Positions 1 through 8,536 of a stretch of DNA of 64,000 nt are shown here, piece by piece. Below the pieces are notes generated by a model. The model had not been told where the DNA came from and did no database searches. It saw nothing but the letters and a program-made list of their open reading frames with translations. Source of the stretch: Mycobacterium sp. E2733 (lineage in GTDB: Bacteria; Actinomycetota; Actinomycetes; Mycobacteriales; Mycobacteriaceae); assembly GCF_001667585.1 (NCBI RefSeq), contig NZ_LZJZ01000032.1, positions 1 through 64,000 of the forward strand, given 5' to 3'. A program made the position numbers and the translations under genes. The first letter of the stretch is position 1. The number at the start of each line of letters is the position of its first letter.

Positions 1-54
1 GAACCTCGATACGGCCCTGCTCGCCGGTAGGCATCTCGATGTCGTCTTCGACGG

Positions 55-435
55 TCAGCAGATGGATCTGGGTGCCGGGCCGGGGCGCGCCGGCGCTTCC
101 GCGGGCGCCGCCGGGGCCGCTTGCGCGGCTGCGGTCGTCGTTCCGCCGGCGGCTTCGCCGTTGGCTTCACCATTGCCGATGGCCTTGTCGAGGGCCTGGT
201 CAAGCGATGTGTCCGGGCCCTTGGCCGGGGCCTTGGCGGCCGCCTTGGCCGCGGTCTTCTGGGGAGCCGGCTTGCCGCCCCCGAATGATTCGCGCAGTCG
301 ACGAGCGACCGGCGCCTCCACCGTGGACGATGCTGACTTTACGAATTCGCCCTGTTCATTCAGCCGGGCGAGAACTTCCTTGCTGGTAACACCGAGTTCC
401 TTGGCCAACTCGTGTACGCGGGCCTTACCTGCCAC
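55..435 (-). CDS. infB: Translation initiation factor IF-2, N-terminal fragment with broken frame
   Basis: The frame opens with GTG at 433-435 and reads the typical actinobacterial IF-2 N-terminus ([20 protein letters not shown], the small IF2_N helical domain), followed by an Ala/Pro/Gly/Lys-rich linker. It should continue off the window for about 900 residues, but it meets an in-frame TGA at 55-57 after 126 residues. The 60 bases beyond do not encode linker-like sequence in any frame, so the break looks like a frameshift or a wrong join rather than biology, because infB is essential. It sits 64 bases downstream of rnpM on the same strand, the usual nusA-operon order. Identity of the N-terminus is near certain; the state of the rest is not visible. 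Confidence 0.85.
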   Translation of the reverse strand: MAGKARVHELAKELGVTSKEVLARLNEQGEFVKSASSTVEAPVARRLRESFGGGKPAPQKTAAKAAAKAPAKGPDTSLDQALDKAIGNGEANGEAAGGTTTAAAQAAPAAPAEAPARPGPAPRSIC

Positions 436-499
436 TACATCTCCTGTCTAAGAGGCGACAGTCGTGGGGCCGCGCCTCGGGTTTAGCTATGACGCATGG

Positions 500-862
500 T
501 CATCGGGACTTCACGGTGTGCTCATGTTCTTTGCTACCTGTTCTGTTGCCGTGCTGGTCGAGCCCTTCCACGTGCCCGACCAGCGCGGATGTGTCCGGTG
601 GACGGTCGATGCGCAGCGCCCTGGTGAAAGCCCGCCGCCGAATCGCCTGTTGCACGCACTGCGGTACAGGGTGCAGCCACGCACCCCGCCCCGGCCGGTT
701 GGTCTTGGTGTCAACGAGCACGGCATATTCGCCGTTCCCGTTCGACACAGCCACCACGCGAAGCAGTTCGACGGCCAGCTCTCGCTTTCGGCACCCGACG
801 CACGTTCGGACTGGTCCGTCCTCGCGTCTGTGCGCCCGGGCCGAAGGCTCACGCTGGATCAC
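500..862 (-). CDS. rnpM: YlxR/RnpM-family RNA-binding protein
   Basis: This 120-residue basic protein belongs to the YlxR (DUF448) family, small nucleic-acid-binding proteins encoded between nusA and infB; in Bacillus the family modulates RNase P. The diagnostic RTCVGCRKR motif lies at about residues 19-27, and the PGRGAWLHP and RRRAFTRALR motifs follow, all typical of the fold. The C-terminal tail of about 30 residues is longer and more polar than I remember for the M. tuberculosis counterpart (Rv2840c, about 99 residues). It lies in the rimP-nusA-rnpM-infB operon. The start at 862 follows the first methionine that leaves a short lead-in to the motif. Confidence 0.93.
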   Translation of the reverse strand: MIQREPSARAHRREDGPVRTCVGCRKRELAVELLRVVAVSNGNGEYAVLVDTKTNRPGRGAWLHPVPQCVQQAIRRRAFTRALRIDRPPDTSALVGHVEGLDQHGNRTGSKEHEHTVKSR

Positions 863-964
863 GGCTCAGTCTAGCGTCACTTATTCGATGGTCAGAACCG
901 CCCGAGGGTGCCGGTGCGGAACCCCCGCGTCGGCGCCGTCCGACAGGGTCGGCCGCTAGTTAAG

Positions 965-2020
965 TTAGCGGTCGTGCGCCATCCCGTGGGTGGCGCCGTT
1001 TTCGGGGTGGCTCTCCGAATGCGACTCGGATCCCCCCGGCGTATCGCCGCGGATGTCGATGCGCCACCCGGTGAGCCGAGCGGCCAACCGCGCGTTCTGG
1101 CCCTCCTTGCCGATCGCCAGGGACAGCTGGAAATCGGGCACCACCACGCGGGCGGCGCGGGCGTTTTGGTCGATGATCGACACGGAAACCACCTTGGCCG
1201 GCGACAACGCGTTGGCGACGAAGCGGGACGGGTCCTCGTCATAGTCGATGATGTCGATCTTCTCCCCGGAGAGCTCGCTCATCACGTTGCGGACCCGCTG
1301 GCCCATCGGGCCGATGCAGGCCCCTTTCGCGTTCAGGCCGGGAACGTTGGACTTCACCGCGATCTTCGAGCGGTGGCCGGCCTCCCGGGCCACCGCCACG
1401 ATTTCCACCGACCCGTCGGCGATCTCGGGGACTTCCAGGGAGAACAACTTGCGGACCAGGTTGGGATGCGTCCGGGACAGCGTGATCAGCGGCTCCCGGG
1501 ACCCGCGGGTCACACCGATGACGTAGCAACGCACCCGGTTGCCATGTTCGTAGCTTTCGCCGGGCACCTGTTCGGCCGCCGGGATCACGCCTTCGGAGGC
1601 CTTGGTCTCGGTGCCCATCCGGACCACGACGAGGCCGCGGGCGTTGGCGCGGTTGTCGCGTTGAATGACGCCGGCGACGATCTCGCCCTCGCGGGTGGAG
1701 AACTCACCGTAGGTGCGCTCGTTTTCCGCATCCCGAAACCGCTGCAGCATGACCTGACGGGCGGTGGTGGCGGCGATCCGGCCGAAACCCTCGGGGGTGT
1801 CGTCCCATTCGCTGATGACGTTGCCGTCGTCGTCCGTCTCACGGGCGACCACCTTCACGACACCGGTCTTGCGGTCGATCTCGATGCGCGCGTCGTTCTG
1901 GTGTCCCTCGGTGTGCCGGTAGGCCGTGAGCAGCGCCGACTTGATCGTCTCGAGCAGCTCGTTGACCGAGATGCCGCGATCCACCTCGATGGCATGCAGC
2001 GCGGCCATGTCGATATTCAT
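965..2020 (-). CDS. nusA: Transcription termination/antitermination factor NusA
   Basis: NusA binds RNA polymerase and nascent RNA, influencing pausing, termination and rRNA antitermination in the cytoplasm. The 351 residues fit the short actinobacterial form without C-terminal acidic repeats: an N-terminal polymerase-binding domain (to about 125), an S1 domain (about 130-200) and two KH domains (about 205-345) with [10 protein letters not shown] and [13 protein letters not shown] as the KH loops. The ATG overlaps the rimP stop by four bases, implying translational coupling. The last residues are a Ser/Glu/His-rich tail. Length and sequence match the mycobacterial protein closely. Confidence 0.98.
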   Translation of the reverse strand: MNIDMAALHAIEVDRGISVNELLETIKSALLTAYRHTEGHQNDARIEIDRKTGVVKVVARETDDDGNVISEWDDTPEGFGRIAATTARQVMLQRFRDAENERTYGEFSTREGEIVAGVIQRDNRANARGLVVVRMGTETKASEGVIPAAEQVPGESYEHGNRVRCYVIGVTRGSREPLITLSRTHPNLVRKLFSLEVPEIADGSVEIVAVAREAGHRSKIAVKSNVPGLNAKGACIGPMGQRVRNVMSELSGEKIDIIDYDEDPSRFVANALSPAKVVSVSIIDQNARAARVVVPDFQLSLAIGKEGQNARLAARLTGWRIDIRGDTPGGSESHSESHPENGATHGMAHDR

Positions 2021-2544
2021 GATCCGGCCTCCGTCCTGTCGGCCTGGCCCGCCAGTTCCAACTCCGCTTGGGCTGGGGGCGAAAACTCCACCTGGACAAC
2101 GGCTTTGGCGATATCGGCGAGCGGGAGCTCGCGTACCCGGTAGTCACGTCCCGCGCGGACCACCAGGGCAACGGAGTCGCCGCGCGTCTCGCCGACGCGA
2201 CCGGTCAGCCGCGAACCGTCCGCGAGGACGACGTCGACCTTGCGGCCGCGGGCGCGACGGAAATGTTTTTCACTGGTCAGCGGGCGGTCCACGCCCGGCG
2301 AACTCACCTCGAGCACGTAGCGGTCCGCAACGTCGTCGAGGCCGTCCAGCAAAGCCGACGCCGAGCGCGACAGCGTCGCTATGGTGTCCAGGTCGAGGGC
2401 CTTGTCACCGTCGGCGACGACCATGATCCGCGGCGGGCGCGTCCGGGCGTCGATGACCACGTCTTCGATCTCGTATCCAGCGCGCGCGAACTCATCACCG
2501 AGTAGCTCGATCACCTGCGTCTGCGAAGGTAGCCCGGTGGTCAC
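2017..2544 (-). CDS. rimP: Ribosome maturation factor RimP
   Basis: RimP assists maturation of the 30S subunit. The 175-residue protein has the alpha/beta N-terminal domain ([20 protein letters not shown]) and the family signature [23 protein letters not shown] in its middle, followed by the SH3-like domain. I place the start at the GTG at 2542-2544: an AGGAG lies seven bases upstream and the N-terminus then matches the family length. The frame is open further upstream to position 3000, but that part runs antisense to the next gene and reads as noise. First gene of the nusA operon; about 200 bases separate it from the divergent lipoprotein gene, and these must hold the operon promoter. Confidence 0.95.
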   Translation of the reverse strand: MTTGLPSQTQVIELLGDEFARAGYEIEDVVIDARTRPPRIMVVADGDKALDLDTIATLSRSASALLDGLDDVADRYVLEVSSPGVDRPLTSEKHFRRARGRKVDVVLADGSRLTGRVGETRGDSVALVVRAGRDYRVRELPLADIAKAVVQVEFSPPAQAELELAGQADRTEAGS

Positions 2545-2742
2545 GGCGAGCTCCTCATCTTGAGTTGTTCGGTCAGCTGCAGGGCGTCGCCGCCCCCTTG
2601 GCCCTGCGGGCGGCTCCAGTGTCCTGGCGGAACGCGAAGGCTGCCGTTCCGCGAGAGCAGCTATCAACGATACGCCAGGAATCGCGTCTGACGGCGGGAT
2701 CGCGTCCTGGCTTCCTACCCACCTCCGCAGCGATGGCAGGAT

Positions 2743-3285
2743 GTGTTTGTGTCTAGCGCATTTCCGGTCGTCAACCGGCGGGGTGTGCTCGCCGGCGGCG
2801 CGGCTTTGGCTGCGCTCGGGGTGGTGACCTCCGCCTGCGGCGAGTCCCCGCCCAAACCCCCGCCAGTCGAAGAGCTGCTGGGCCCGCTGGACCAGGCCCG
2901 CAAGGACAGCGCGCTGGCCGGTGCCGCCGCGGCGGCCGTCGGCAATCCGCCGCAGATCGCCGCCGCGCTGGCGGTGGTCGCAAGCCAGCGCGCCGCGCAC
3001 GCCCGCGCCCTGTCCACGGAGATCTCGCGGGCCGCCGGCAAGATCACCGCCTCGTCGACCAGCGAGACCGCGGGCCCCAGCTCGAGCGCCGCCGAACCGG
3101 CGGGACCGCCGCCGCCTCCCCCACCGGTGTCCGACGTGATCAACGCCTTACGCGCCTCGGCGGACAGCGCCAGCCGGATGGTGGCGGGAGAATCCGGCTA
3201 CCGGGCGGGGTTGCTCGCCTCGATCATCGCGTCCTGCACGGCGTCGTACACCGTCGCCCTGGTGCCGGGGGGCCCGTCGATATGA
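2743..3285 (+). CDS. Tat-type lipoprotein of unknown function (Rv2843-like)
   Basis: The 180-residue protein starts with a twin-arginine signal ([17 protein letters not shown]) that ends in a lipobox VTSAC, so it is probably exported folded and lipid-anchored. The mature part is Ala-rich with a Pro-rich stretch (eight prolines near residues 121-128) and no catalytic motif that I recognise. GTG at 2743 is used here; a GTG at 2749 is an alternative. It overlaps the next gene by four bases (ATGA), so the two proteins are probably made together, and it is divergent from rimP. The same pair occurs in M. tuberculosis as Rv2843-Rv2844. No function is known to me. Confidence 0.82.
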   Translation: MFVSSAFPVVNRRGVLAGGAALAALGVVTSACGESPPKPPPVEELLGPLDQARKDSALAGAAAAAVGNPPQIAAALAVVASQRAAHARALSTEISRAAGKITASSTSETAGPSSSAAEPAGPPPPPPPVSDVINALRASADSASRMVAGESGYRAGLLASIIASCTASYTVALVPGGPSI

Positions 3286-3728
3286 GCTCCGGCAAAGACG
3301 CGGACAACGCGGCGCTGTGCGACGCGCTGGCCATCGAACACTCGACAATCTACGGCTACGGCATGGTCTCGGCGCTGTCGCCGCCGAGCGTGAACGACAT
3401 GGTGGTGGAGGCCCTGGGCCAGCACCGCCAACGCCGCGACGACGTGATCGCGATGCTCAACGCCCGCAAGGTCACCGCGCCGGTCGCCGCCCCCGGCTAC
3501 CAGTTACCGATCCTGGTGGGCAGCGCGGCGGATGCGGCGCGCCTGGCGGCGCGGATGGAGAACGACGGCGCGTCGGCCTGGCGCGTGGTGATCGAGCACG
3601 CCGAGACGGCCGACGACCGCGCGTTCGCCTCGACGGCACTGACGCAAAGCGCCGTGATGGCCGCCCGATGGAACCGGGTGCTGGGCGCCTGGCCCATCAC
3701 GACGAGCTTCCCCGGCGGAAACGACTAG
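3282..3728 (+). CDS. Ferritin-like DUF4439 protein (Rv2844-like)
   Basis: This 148-residue all-helical protein belongs to the DUF4439 family of ferritin-like four-helix bundles. The pattern CDALAIEHSTIYGYG (helix 1, with Glu and His) and WRVVIEHAET (a later helix) resembles ferritin metal-ligand helices, but I see no complete di-iron set, so metal binding is only inferred. There is no signal peptide. Its ATG overlaps the stop of the upstream lipoprotein gene, which suggests a functional pair, perhaps a cytoplasmic partner of the exported protein. It converges on proS with only 21 bases between stops. Confidence 0.8.
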   Translation: MSSGKDADNAALCDALAIEHSTIYGYGMVSALSPPSVNDMVVEALGQHRQRRDDVIAMLNARKVTAPVAAPGYQLPILVGSAADAARLAARMENDGASAWRVVIEHAETADDRAFASTALTQSAVMAARWNRVLGAWPITTSFPGGND

Positions 3729-3749
3729 CGGCGCAAGGGTTTTCGAGCA

Positions 3750-5498
3750 CTACCCGGTCAGGGCGGCCGCGACGTCGGTGGCCAGTGACGGCCCGGTGCC
3801 CAGCTCGCGCGTCTGCCCGCTGAAGCGGTCGCGCAGCTCCACCACGCCGTTACCCCAGCCGCGCCCCACCACCAGGATCCACGGGACGCCCAGCAACTCG
3901 GCGTCCTTGAACTTGACCCCCGGTGACGCCTGACGGTCGTCGAGCAGCACCTCGACGCCCAACCGGTCGAGGTCGGCGGCCAGCGCGGTGGCTCCGGTGC
4001 GGGCGTCCGCATCCTTGTTGGCGATCACCAGGTGGACGTCGAACGGCGCGACCGCCGACGGCCAGCGCAGGCCCAGCTCGTCATGGTGCTGCTCGGCGAT
4101 CACCGCCACCATCCGCGACACCCCGAGGCCGTAGGACCCCATGGTCAGCCGCACCGGCTTGCCGTCCTCACCGAGCACGTCGGCGGTGAAGGCGTCGGTG
4201 TACTTGCGGCCGAGCTGGAAGATGTGCGCGACCTCGATACCCCGGGCCGCCACCAGCGGGCCGGCGCCGTCGGGAGACGGATCGCCGTCGCGCACCTCGG
4301 CGGCCTCGATGGTGCCGTCGGCGGTGAAATCCCGGCCGGCCACCAGGCCGACGACATGCCGCCCGGGCTCGTCCGCCCCGGTGATCCAGCTCGTGCCGTC
4401 CACCACCCGCGGGTCGACAAGGTACCGAACGCCGTTGTCCCGCAGCGCTTTCGGTCCGATGTAGCCCTTCACCAGGAACGGGTATTTGGCGAAGTCGGTG
4501 TCGTCGAGCAACGCGTAGTCGGCCGGTTCGAGCGCCGCGCCCAGCCTCTTGTCGTCGACCTCCCGGTCGCCCGGCAGGCCGATGGCCAGCAGCTCCCACT
4601 CGCCGCCGGGCTGACGCACCTTGAGCAGCACGTTCTTCAGCGTGTCCGCCGCGGTGACGGTGCGGCCCAGGCCGGCCGTGTTGGCCCAGTCCACCAGGGT
4701 GGCGATGGTTGGGGTGTCGCCCGTGTCGTGGACCACGGCGTCGGGCAGCCCATCGATGGGTTTGGCCTCCGGGCGGGCGGTGATGACCGCCTCGACGTTG
4801 GCCGCATACCCGGATTCCAGGCAGCGCACGAAGGTGTCTTCGCCGACCGGGCTTTCGGCCAGGAACTCCTCGGAGGCGCTGCCGCCCATCGCTCCCGATA
4901 CCGCGGACACGATCACGTAGCTCACCTGGAGCCGGTTGAAGATGCGCTGGTAAGCCTCCCGATGCGCGTGATAGGCCGCCTTGAGCCCGGAGTCGTCGAT
5001 GTCGAAGGAGTAGGAGTCCTTCATCAGGAACTCGCGCACCCGCAGGATCCCCGCGCGCGGACGCGCCTCGTCGCGGTACTTGTTCTGGATCTGATAGAGC
5101 AGCACCGGAAAGTCTTTGTAGGAGCTGTATTCGCCCTTGACGGTCAGCGTGAAGAGCTCTTCGTGGGTGGGGCCCAGCAGGTAGTCGTTGCCGCGGCGGT
5201 CCTGGAGCCGGAACACCCCGTCGCCGTATTCGGTCCACCGGTTCGTGGTCTCGTACGGCGCACGCGGCAGCAGGGCGGGAAACAGGATCTCCTGACCGCC
5301 GATCGCGTTCATCTCCTCGCGGACAATGCGCTCGATCTTGCGCAGCACGCGCAGCCCGAGCGGCAGCCAGCTGTACAGCCCGGGCGCGATCGGCCGGATG
5401 TAGCCGGCGCGGATCAGAAGTTTGTGGCTGGGCACTTCGGCGTCAGCGGGATCGTCGCGCAACGTGCGCAAGAACAGCTCGGACATCCGGGTGATCAC
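3750..5498 (-). CDS. proS: Prolyl-tRNA synthetase
   Basis: Class II aminoacyl-tRNA synthetase charging tRNA-Pro in the cytoplasm. The 582 residues follow the bacterial-type layout: catalytic core with motif 1 ([18 protein letters not shown]), motif 2 ([21 protein letters not shown] split by a short loop) and motif 3 ([16 protein letters not shown]), an inserted YbaK-like editing domain (about 225-385), and a C-terminal anticodon-binding domain (from about 475). The start is the GTG at 5496-5498 giving VITRMSELF; upstream in-frame codons to 5621 are not part of the protein. Length equals the M. tuberculosis enzyme as I remember it. Confidence 0.98.
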   Translation of the reverse strand: MITRMSELFLRTLRDDPADAEVPSHKLLIRAGYIRPIAPGLYSWLPLGLRVLRKIERIVREEMNAIGGQEILFPALLPRAPYETTNRWTEYGDGVFRLQDRRGNDYLLGPTHEELFTLTVKGEYSSYKDFPVLLYQIQNKYRDEARPRAGILRVREFLMKDSYSFDIDDSGLKAAYHAHREAYQRIFNRLQVSYVIVSAVSGAMGGSASEEFLAESPVGEDTFVRCLESGYAANVEAVITARPEAKPIDGLPDAVVHDTGDTPTIATLVDWANTAGLGRTVTAADTLKNVLLKVRQPGGEWELLAIGLPGDREVDDKRLGAALEPADYALLDDTDFAKYPFLVKGYIGPKALRDNGVRYLVDPRVVDGTSWITGADEPGRHVVGLVAGRDFTADGTIEAAEVRDGDPSPDGAGPLVAARGIEVAHIFQLGRKYTDAFTADVLGEDGKPVRLTMGSYGLGVSRMVAVIAEQHHDELGLRWPSAVAPFDVHLVIANKDADARTGATALAADLDRLGVEVLLDDRQASPGVKFKDAELLGVPWILVVGRGWGNGVVELRDRFSGQTRELGTGPSLATDVAAALTG

Positions 5499-5636
5499 AG
5501 CGGGCCAGCCTAACTTGTCAGGGGTGGGCGCCTGACAGCCGAGGACCCGCGCGAGGCTCCGCGAATCTGATATCGCCCGCGCTATCGCATCCGGCGCAAC
5601 GACATTGGAGTTGGCCGCCATCGGCGGCCCGCCGCC

Positions 5637-7229
5637 TTACAGCTCGCCGGCGTCGATCGCTTCTTTGACCTCTTGCGCGTGGGCCACCTGCGCGGGCGTG
5701 TAGCCGATCAACAGCGCCGCGGCGCCGACGACGACGGCCACCCCGGCCACCCACAGCAGGCCGTAGGTGTAGCCCTGGTCGAGCGCGTGCAATTGGAGGT
5801 CGTTCATGATCTTCACCGGGCCGGTAGTGCCGCCCAGGTACAGCGTGCGGGAGGTGATCACGGCCTGGATGACGGCCAGCACTAGCGGCCCGCCGAGGCT
5901 CTGCAGCATCAACGCGATCGCCGACACCGGACCGATCTGGTCGAAACCGACCCCGGCGATCGCCGACAGCGTCAGCGGGACGACGCAGATGCCGATGCCG
6001 ATTCCACCGACGATGATGGGCAGCACCAGGTTGGGGAAGTAGGGCACGCCGCGGTGCATGAAGCCCCAGCCGTAGAGCATCGCCCAGAACAGCAGGATGC
6101 CGCCGCCGATGGTCAAGACCCGGGGCGAAAACCGCGACACCAGTTGCGAGGAGACGCCCAGACCGATCCCCATCGCGATGACGAACGGGATGAAGCCGAC
6201 GCCGGCGCGCAGGGCGCTGTAGCCGAGGATGTCCTGCACGTACAGGCCGATGCACACCGTCAGGCTGAACATGAGGCCGCCGGCCAGGAAGATCGCGGCG
6301 AAAGTGACCAGCCGGTTGCGGTCGCGGAACAGATCGAATGGGACGACGGGGTTTTCGGCGGTGCGCTCGACGATGATGAAGGCGAGCGCGGCGGCCATGG
6401 CGACCACGCCGGAGCCGATGGTGGTGATTGACACCCAGCCCTTCTCCGGTCCCATCGAGAAGGCGTAGACGGCGGCGGTGCACGCCAGCGTGGCCAGCAT
6501 CGCCCCGGTCGCGTCGAGCTTCATCCGCTCCCGGTTGGTCTCGCGCAACGCGGTGCGGGCCAGGTAGATCATCACCAGCCCGATCGGGACGTTCACCAGG
6601 AACGCCAGCCGCCACGACACCTCGGTCAGCGCCCCGCCGACGACCAGCCCCATCACCGAACCGATGGCGGTCATGGCGGCGAACACCGCCGTCGCGAAGT
6701 TACGGGCCGGGCCTTTGGGGAAGGTGGTCGCGACCAGCGCAAGGCCCGTCGGCGAGGCGATGGCGGATCCGACACCCTGCGATAGCCGCGCGATGACCAT
6801 GGTCGCCTCGTCCCAGGCCACCGCGCACAGCACTGAGGAGATGGTGAACAGCGCGACGCCGACGATGAAGGTGCGCTTGCGTCCGATGGTGTCGCCGAGC
6901 CGGCCGCCTAGCAGCATCAGCCCGCCGAAGGTGAGCACGTACGCGGTGATCACCCAGCTCCGGCCGGCGTCGGAAAGGCTGAGCTCGTTCTGGATCCGGG
7001 GAAGCGCGACGATGGCGACGGTGCTGTCCATGGTCGCCAGCAATTGCATACCGCCGATGGCGATCACGGCCGCGATGAAGCGACGGGACGGCAGCCAGGC
7101 CGGGTAGTACTTGCTGATGCGGGTGGAGGCGGTCTCCGCCAAGCGCGTGGCGCGCGCCGGGGCCGGACGATCGGGGCGCGCGGACGTGAACTTCCGTACC
7201 GCGCGCTCTGTGTCGTTGAGAGCCGTCAT
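5637..7229 (-). CDS. efpA: Major facilitator efflux pump EfpA
   Basis: A 530-residue DHA2/QacA-type drug:H+ antiporter with about 14 predicted membrane helices. The MFS motif A GGRLGDTIGRKR is near residue 105 and motif C-like Gly-rich helices follow. Sequence and length match mycobacterial EfpA, a pump linked to intrinsic and induced tolerance of isoniazid and other drugs and recently discussed as a lipid exporter. The N-terminal 45 residues are basic and cytoplasmic. A 138-base gap separates it from proS downstream. The short upstream gap to cysG is AT-rich and contains two small palindromes (listed separately) that probably control it. Confidence 0.96.
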   Translation of the reverse strand: MTALNDTERAVRKFTSARPDRPAPARATRLAETASTRISKYYPAWLPSRRFIAAVIAIGGMQLLATMDSTVAIVALPRIQNELSLSDAGRSWVITAYVLTFGGLMLLGGRLGDTIGRKRTFIVGVALFTISSVLCAVAWDEATMVIARLSQGVGSAIASPTGLALVATTFPKGPARNFATAVFAAMTAIGSVMGLVVGGALTEVSWRLAFLVNVPIGLVMIYLARTALRETNRERMKLDATGAMLATLACTAAVYAFSMGPEKGWVSITTIGSGVVAMAAALAFIIVERTAENPVVPFDLFRDRNRLVTFAAIFLAGGLMFSLTVCIGLYVQDILGYSALRAGVGFIPFVIAMGIGLGVSSQLVSRFSPRVLTIGGGILLFWAMLYGWGFMHRGVPYFPNLVLPIIVGGIGIGICVVPLTLSAIAGVGFDQIGPVSAIALMLQSLGGPLVLAVIQAVITSRTLYLGGTTGPVKIMNDLQLHALDQGYTYGLLWVAGVAVVVGAAALLIGYTPAQVAHAQEVKEAIDAGEL

Positions 7230-7240
7230 AAAGGGTTACC

Positions 7241-7258
7241 TTACAGTAATCTTAAGAT
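7241..7258. promoter_or_regulatory. Palindromes upstream of efpA
   Basis: The 33-base gap between cysG and efpA is strikingly AT-rich for this genome. It holds TTACAGTAA (7241-7249, four-base arms around one base), directly followed and overlapped by the perfect palindrome ATCTTAAGAT (7249-7258). The position just ahead of the efpA start (7229) fits an operator for a repressor that senses drugs or membrane stress. The candidate protein is not visible here. Confidence 0.45.
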
Positions 7259-7262
7259 CCGT

Positions 7263-8468
7263 TTAAAGCCCGAAGGCCGCCACCGGCCCGATCACGATGA
7301 TCGCGGGAGGTCGAATGCCCTCGGCGCGGATCTTTTCCGGCGTGTCGGCGAGAGTGGCCCGCAAAGTTTGCTGAGCCGCCGTCGTTCCATGTTGAACCAC
7401 CAGCACCGGTGTTTCCGCAGGTCGGCCGCCCGCTATGAGCGCGTCGGCGAAAAGCTCGATGCGTTCGACGGCCATCAGCAAAACGATGGTGCCGGAAAGC
7501 GCAGCCAGCGCATTCCAATTTACTAACGATTCGGGATGGCCGGGCGCCAGATGGCCGCTGACCACGACGAATTCGTGATTGATGGCCCGATGTGTGACCG
7601 GAACGCCGGCCAGTGCGGGCACTCCTATGGCGCTCGTCACACCCGGTACGACGGTGACCGGGATCCCCGCGCCGACGCACGCCTGCACTTCCTCGTAGCC
7701 GCGGGCGAAGACGAACGGGTCGCCGCCCTTGAGGCGGACGACGAACTTCCCGGCCCGGGCGCGTTCGATCATGACGTCATTGATCGCGTCCTGCGCCATC
7801 GCCCGCCCGTAGGGAATCTTGGCGGCATCGATGACCTCGACGTGCGGTGGCAGCTCGGCCAGCAGTTCCGGCGGCGCCAGCCGGTCGGCGACCACCACGT
7901 CCGCGTGCGCCAGCAGCCGGCGCCCGCGCACGGTGATCAGTTCGGGGTCGCCGGGCCCGCCGCCGACGAGCGCCACACCACCGCGCACCACGTCGGGGCT
8001 CGCCGCGCTGTCCGGGGTGATGACCCCGGTCTGCAGCGCCTCCCGGATGGCCGAGCGAATCGCCGCGGACCGGCGGTGCTCGCCGCCGGCGAGCACCCCG
8101 ACCGATAACCCTGCGTAGCTGAAGGACGCCGGGGTGACCGCGGATCCCTCCACGGCGATGTCGGCGCGGACGCAGAAGAGGCGGCGGCGCTCGGCCTCCG
8201 CGACGATGGCCGCGTTCACTTGCGCGTCGTTGGTGGCGGCGATCGCGTACCAGGCCCCGTCGAGGTCGCCGTCGCGGTATTCGCGGAGCGACAACGTGAT
8301 TCCGGTCATCGCCTCGACCGACCTGGTGGCGCTGCGGGAGATGACATGGACGTCCGCGCCGCTGGCGATGAGCAAGGGCAGCCGACGCTGGGCAACCGAG
8401 CCGCCGCCGACCACGACGACCTTTTTGCCGGCCAGCCGCAGTCCAGCGAGGTAGGCGTTCTCGGTCAC
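7263..8468 (-). CDS. cysG: Siroheme synthase/uroporphyrinogen-III C-methyltransferase fusion
   Basis: A two-part enzyme of 401 residues. The N-terminal half (1-150) is the precorrin-2 dehydrogenase/ferrochelatase (Sirohydrochlorin) domain with a Rossmann loop VVVVGGGSVAQRR. The C-terminal half (about 163-401) is the SAM-dependent uroporphyrinogen-III methyltransferase (CobA/SUMT) with VGGGPGDPELIT, DRLAPPELL and RLKGGDPFVFARG. It makes precorrin-2 and siroheme for cobalamin and for sulfite/nitrite reductases. Compared with E. coli CysG it lacks part of the middle dimerisation segment, as in other mycobacteria (Rv2847c, about 405 residues). It follows cobB in the same direction across a REP-like repeat. 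Confidence 0.95.
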   Translation of the reverse strand: MTENAYLAGLRLAGKKVVVVGGGSVAQRRLPLLIASGADVHVISRSATRSVEAMTGITLSLREYRDGDLDGAWYAIAATNDAQVNAAIVAEAERRRLFCVRADIAVEGSAVTPASFSYAGLSVGVLAGGEHRRSAAIRSAIREALQTGVITPDSAASPDVVRGGVALVGGGPGDPELITVRGRRLLAHADVVVADRLAPPELLAELPPHVEVIDAAKIPYGRAMAQDAINDVMIERARAGKFVVRLKGGDPFVFARGYEEVQACVGAGIPVTVVPGVTSAIGVPALAGVPVTHRAINHEFVVVSGHLAPGHPESLVNWNALAALSGTIVLLMAVERIELFADALIAGGRPAETPVLVVQHGTTAAQQTLRATLADTPEKIRAEGIRPPAIIVIGPVAAFGL

Positions 8469-8480
8469 CGGGCAAGCCTA

Positions 8481-8528
8481 GTGGCGACCGCGAGCGCGGC
8501 GGTAACGCCGGGCGCTGCGGGTCGCCAC
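8481..8528. repeat. REP-like hairpin element, full copy
   Basis: A 48-base element with complementary ends (GTGGCGACC and GGTCGCCAC) and the inner motif CGAGCGCGGCG, lying directly after a CTA in the cobB-cysG gap. The same layout recurs at 11344, 16976, 32518 and 60085. It could fold into a stable hairpin in RNA from either strand and may act as a transcript boundary between cobB and cysG. Confidence 0.75.
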
Positions 8529-8536
8529 CGTCGGAA

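Noticed and set aside
2545-3000. Longer N-terminus for RimP
   Set aside because: It is antisense to the lipoprotein gene, and a good ribosome site precedes the GTG at 2544.
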